Assembly (NCBI RefSeq): GCF_029892425.1
Contig: NZ_JARXWB010000006.1
Location: 296,844-360,843, forward strand
Direction of reading: 5' to 3'
DNA from: Bradyrhizobium sp. BR13661
GTDB taxonomy: Bacteria > Pseudomonadota > Alphaproteobacteria > Rhizobiales > Xanthobacteraceae
DNA length: 64,000 bases
This document shows, in pieces, positions 63,916 to 64,000 of this stretch (position 1 is its first letter; each line of letters starts with the position of its first letter). The notes below the pieces were generated by a model. The model was not told where the DNA came from and did no database searches. It worked only from the letters and a program-made list of their open reading frames with translations. A program made the position numbers and the translations under genes.

Positions 63916-64000
63916 TTATGTCGATGGGGCGATCATATAAGGTTTTCGGTCGCGCATCATTGCGTTGAGCACGGTTAGAAGCTTCCTGGCGACGGCAATG
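63916..64000 (-). CDS. IS110-family transposase, C-terminal fragment (5' end outside window)
   Basis: On the minus strand the frame entering from the window edge reads IAVARKLLTVLNAMMRDR, then KPYMIAPST and a TAA at 63916-63918. The VARKLLTVLNAMMRD pattern is the well-conserved C-terminus of IS110/IS1111-type DEDD transposases. The remainder lies outside the window, so it is not possible to say whether the element is complete. The stop codon to the repeat of family E is about 10 bases, close to where the IS end should be. Confidence 0.85.
   Translation of the reverse strand, partial: IAVARKLLTVLNAMMRDRKPYMIAPST

Overview
The window is GC-rich chromosomal DNA from an alphaproteobacterium, most likely Bradyrhizobium or a close relative. 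I infer this from protein family content, very high third-position GC, PhoB-box-linked DUF47-pit genes, and several families of dispersed palindromic repeats of the kind common in Bradyrhizobium intergenic regions. No database search was possible, so the genus is an inference. No tRNA, rRNA or CRISPR array was seen.

Layout. 1-5.8 kb: end of a hybrid kinase (HPt domain) overlapping an OmpR-type response regulator, a DHA2 efflux pump, guaB, and a CurA-like reductase. 5.8-11 kb: small membrane protein, phosphodiesterase, Sel1-repeat protein, a membrane protein, and a SPASM-type radical SAM enzyme divergent from an NrtR-like Nudix regulator; then a MAPEG protein. 11-16.8 kb: RsmB-like methyltransferase, cold-shock protein, cupin, NTF2-like protein, guaA, and an AT-richer DUF4062 gene between guaA and an imperfect repeat of the guaA 3' end. 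16.8-28.9 kb: accessory and stress genes with many local regulators (two TetR, AraC/GyrI, MarR-GNAT, LysR, His-rich PadR), several next to clear palindromic operators, plus a peptide deformylase homologue lacking two metal ligands. 29-38.5 kb: ThDP enzyme with Lin0512 and GNAT genes, Ser-rich protein, serine hydrolase, ECF sigma factor with a CMD protein, GST, csaA, ArsC/Spx-like protein and PAS protein.

38.7-45.6 kb: a complete branched-chain-amino-acid-type ABC transporter (livGF, binding protein, livHM), a PHO box, DUF47-pit phosphate uptake genes, and a SugE/Gdx guanidinium exporter preceded by a guanidine-II riboswitch. 45.7-53.2 kb: prfC, secreted protein, NnrU-like protein, AMP-forming ligase, and a YfgM-like/lipoprotein/der run. 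53.3-63.8 kb: a second Liv-type binding protein, SDR, a small membrane protein after purF, cvpA, radA, then a sugar-type periplasmic binding protein translationally coupled to a GGDEF-EAL protein, and a TauE/SafE permease. The window ends in the C-terminus of an IS110-type transposase.

How the parts work together: guaB, guaA and purF cover purine synthesis; the liv cluster, pit, sugE and MFS genes cover transport; the 16.8-28 kb block looks like a set of electrophile- or stress-responsive detoxification modules, each with its own repressor and operator. The observations most worth following are the guaA-flanked DUF4062 insert, the TetR-controlled pseudo-deformylase locus, the radical SAM/NrtR locus, and the complete guanidine-II riboswitch.
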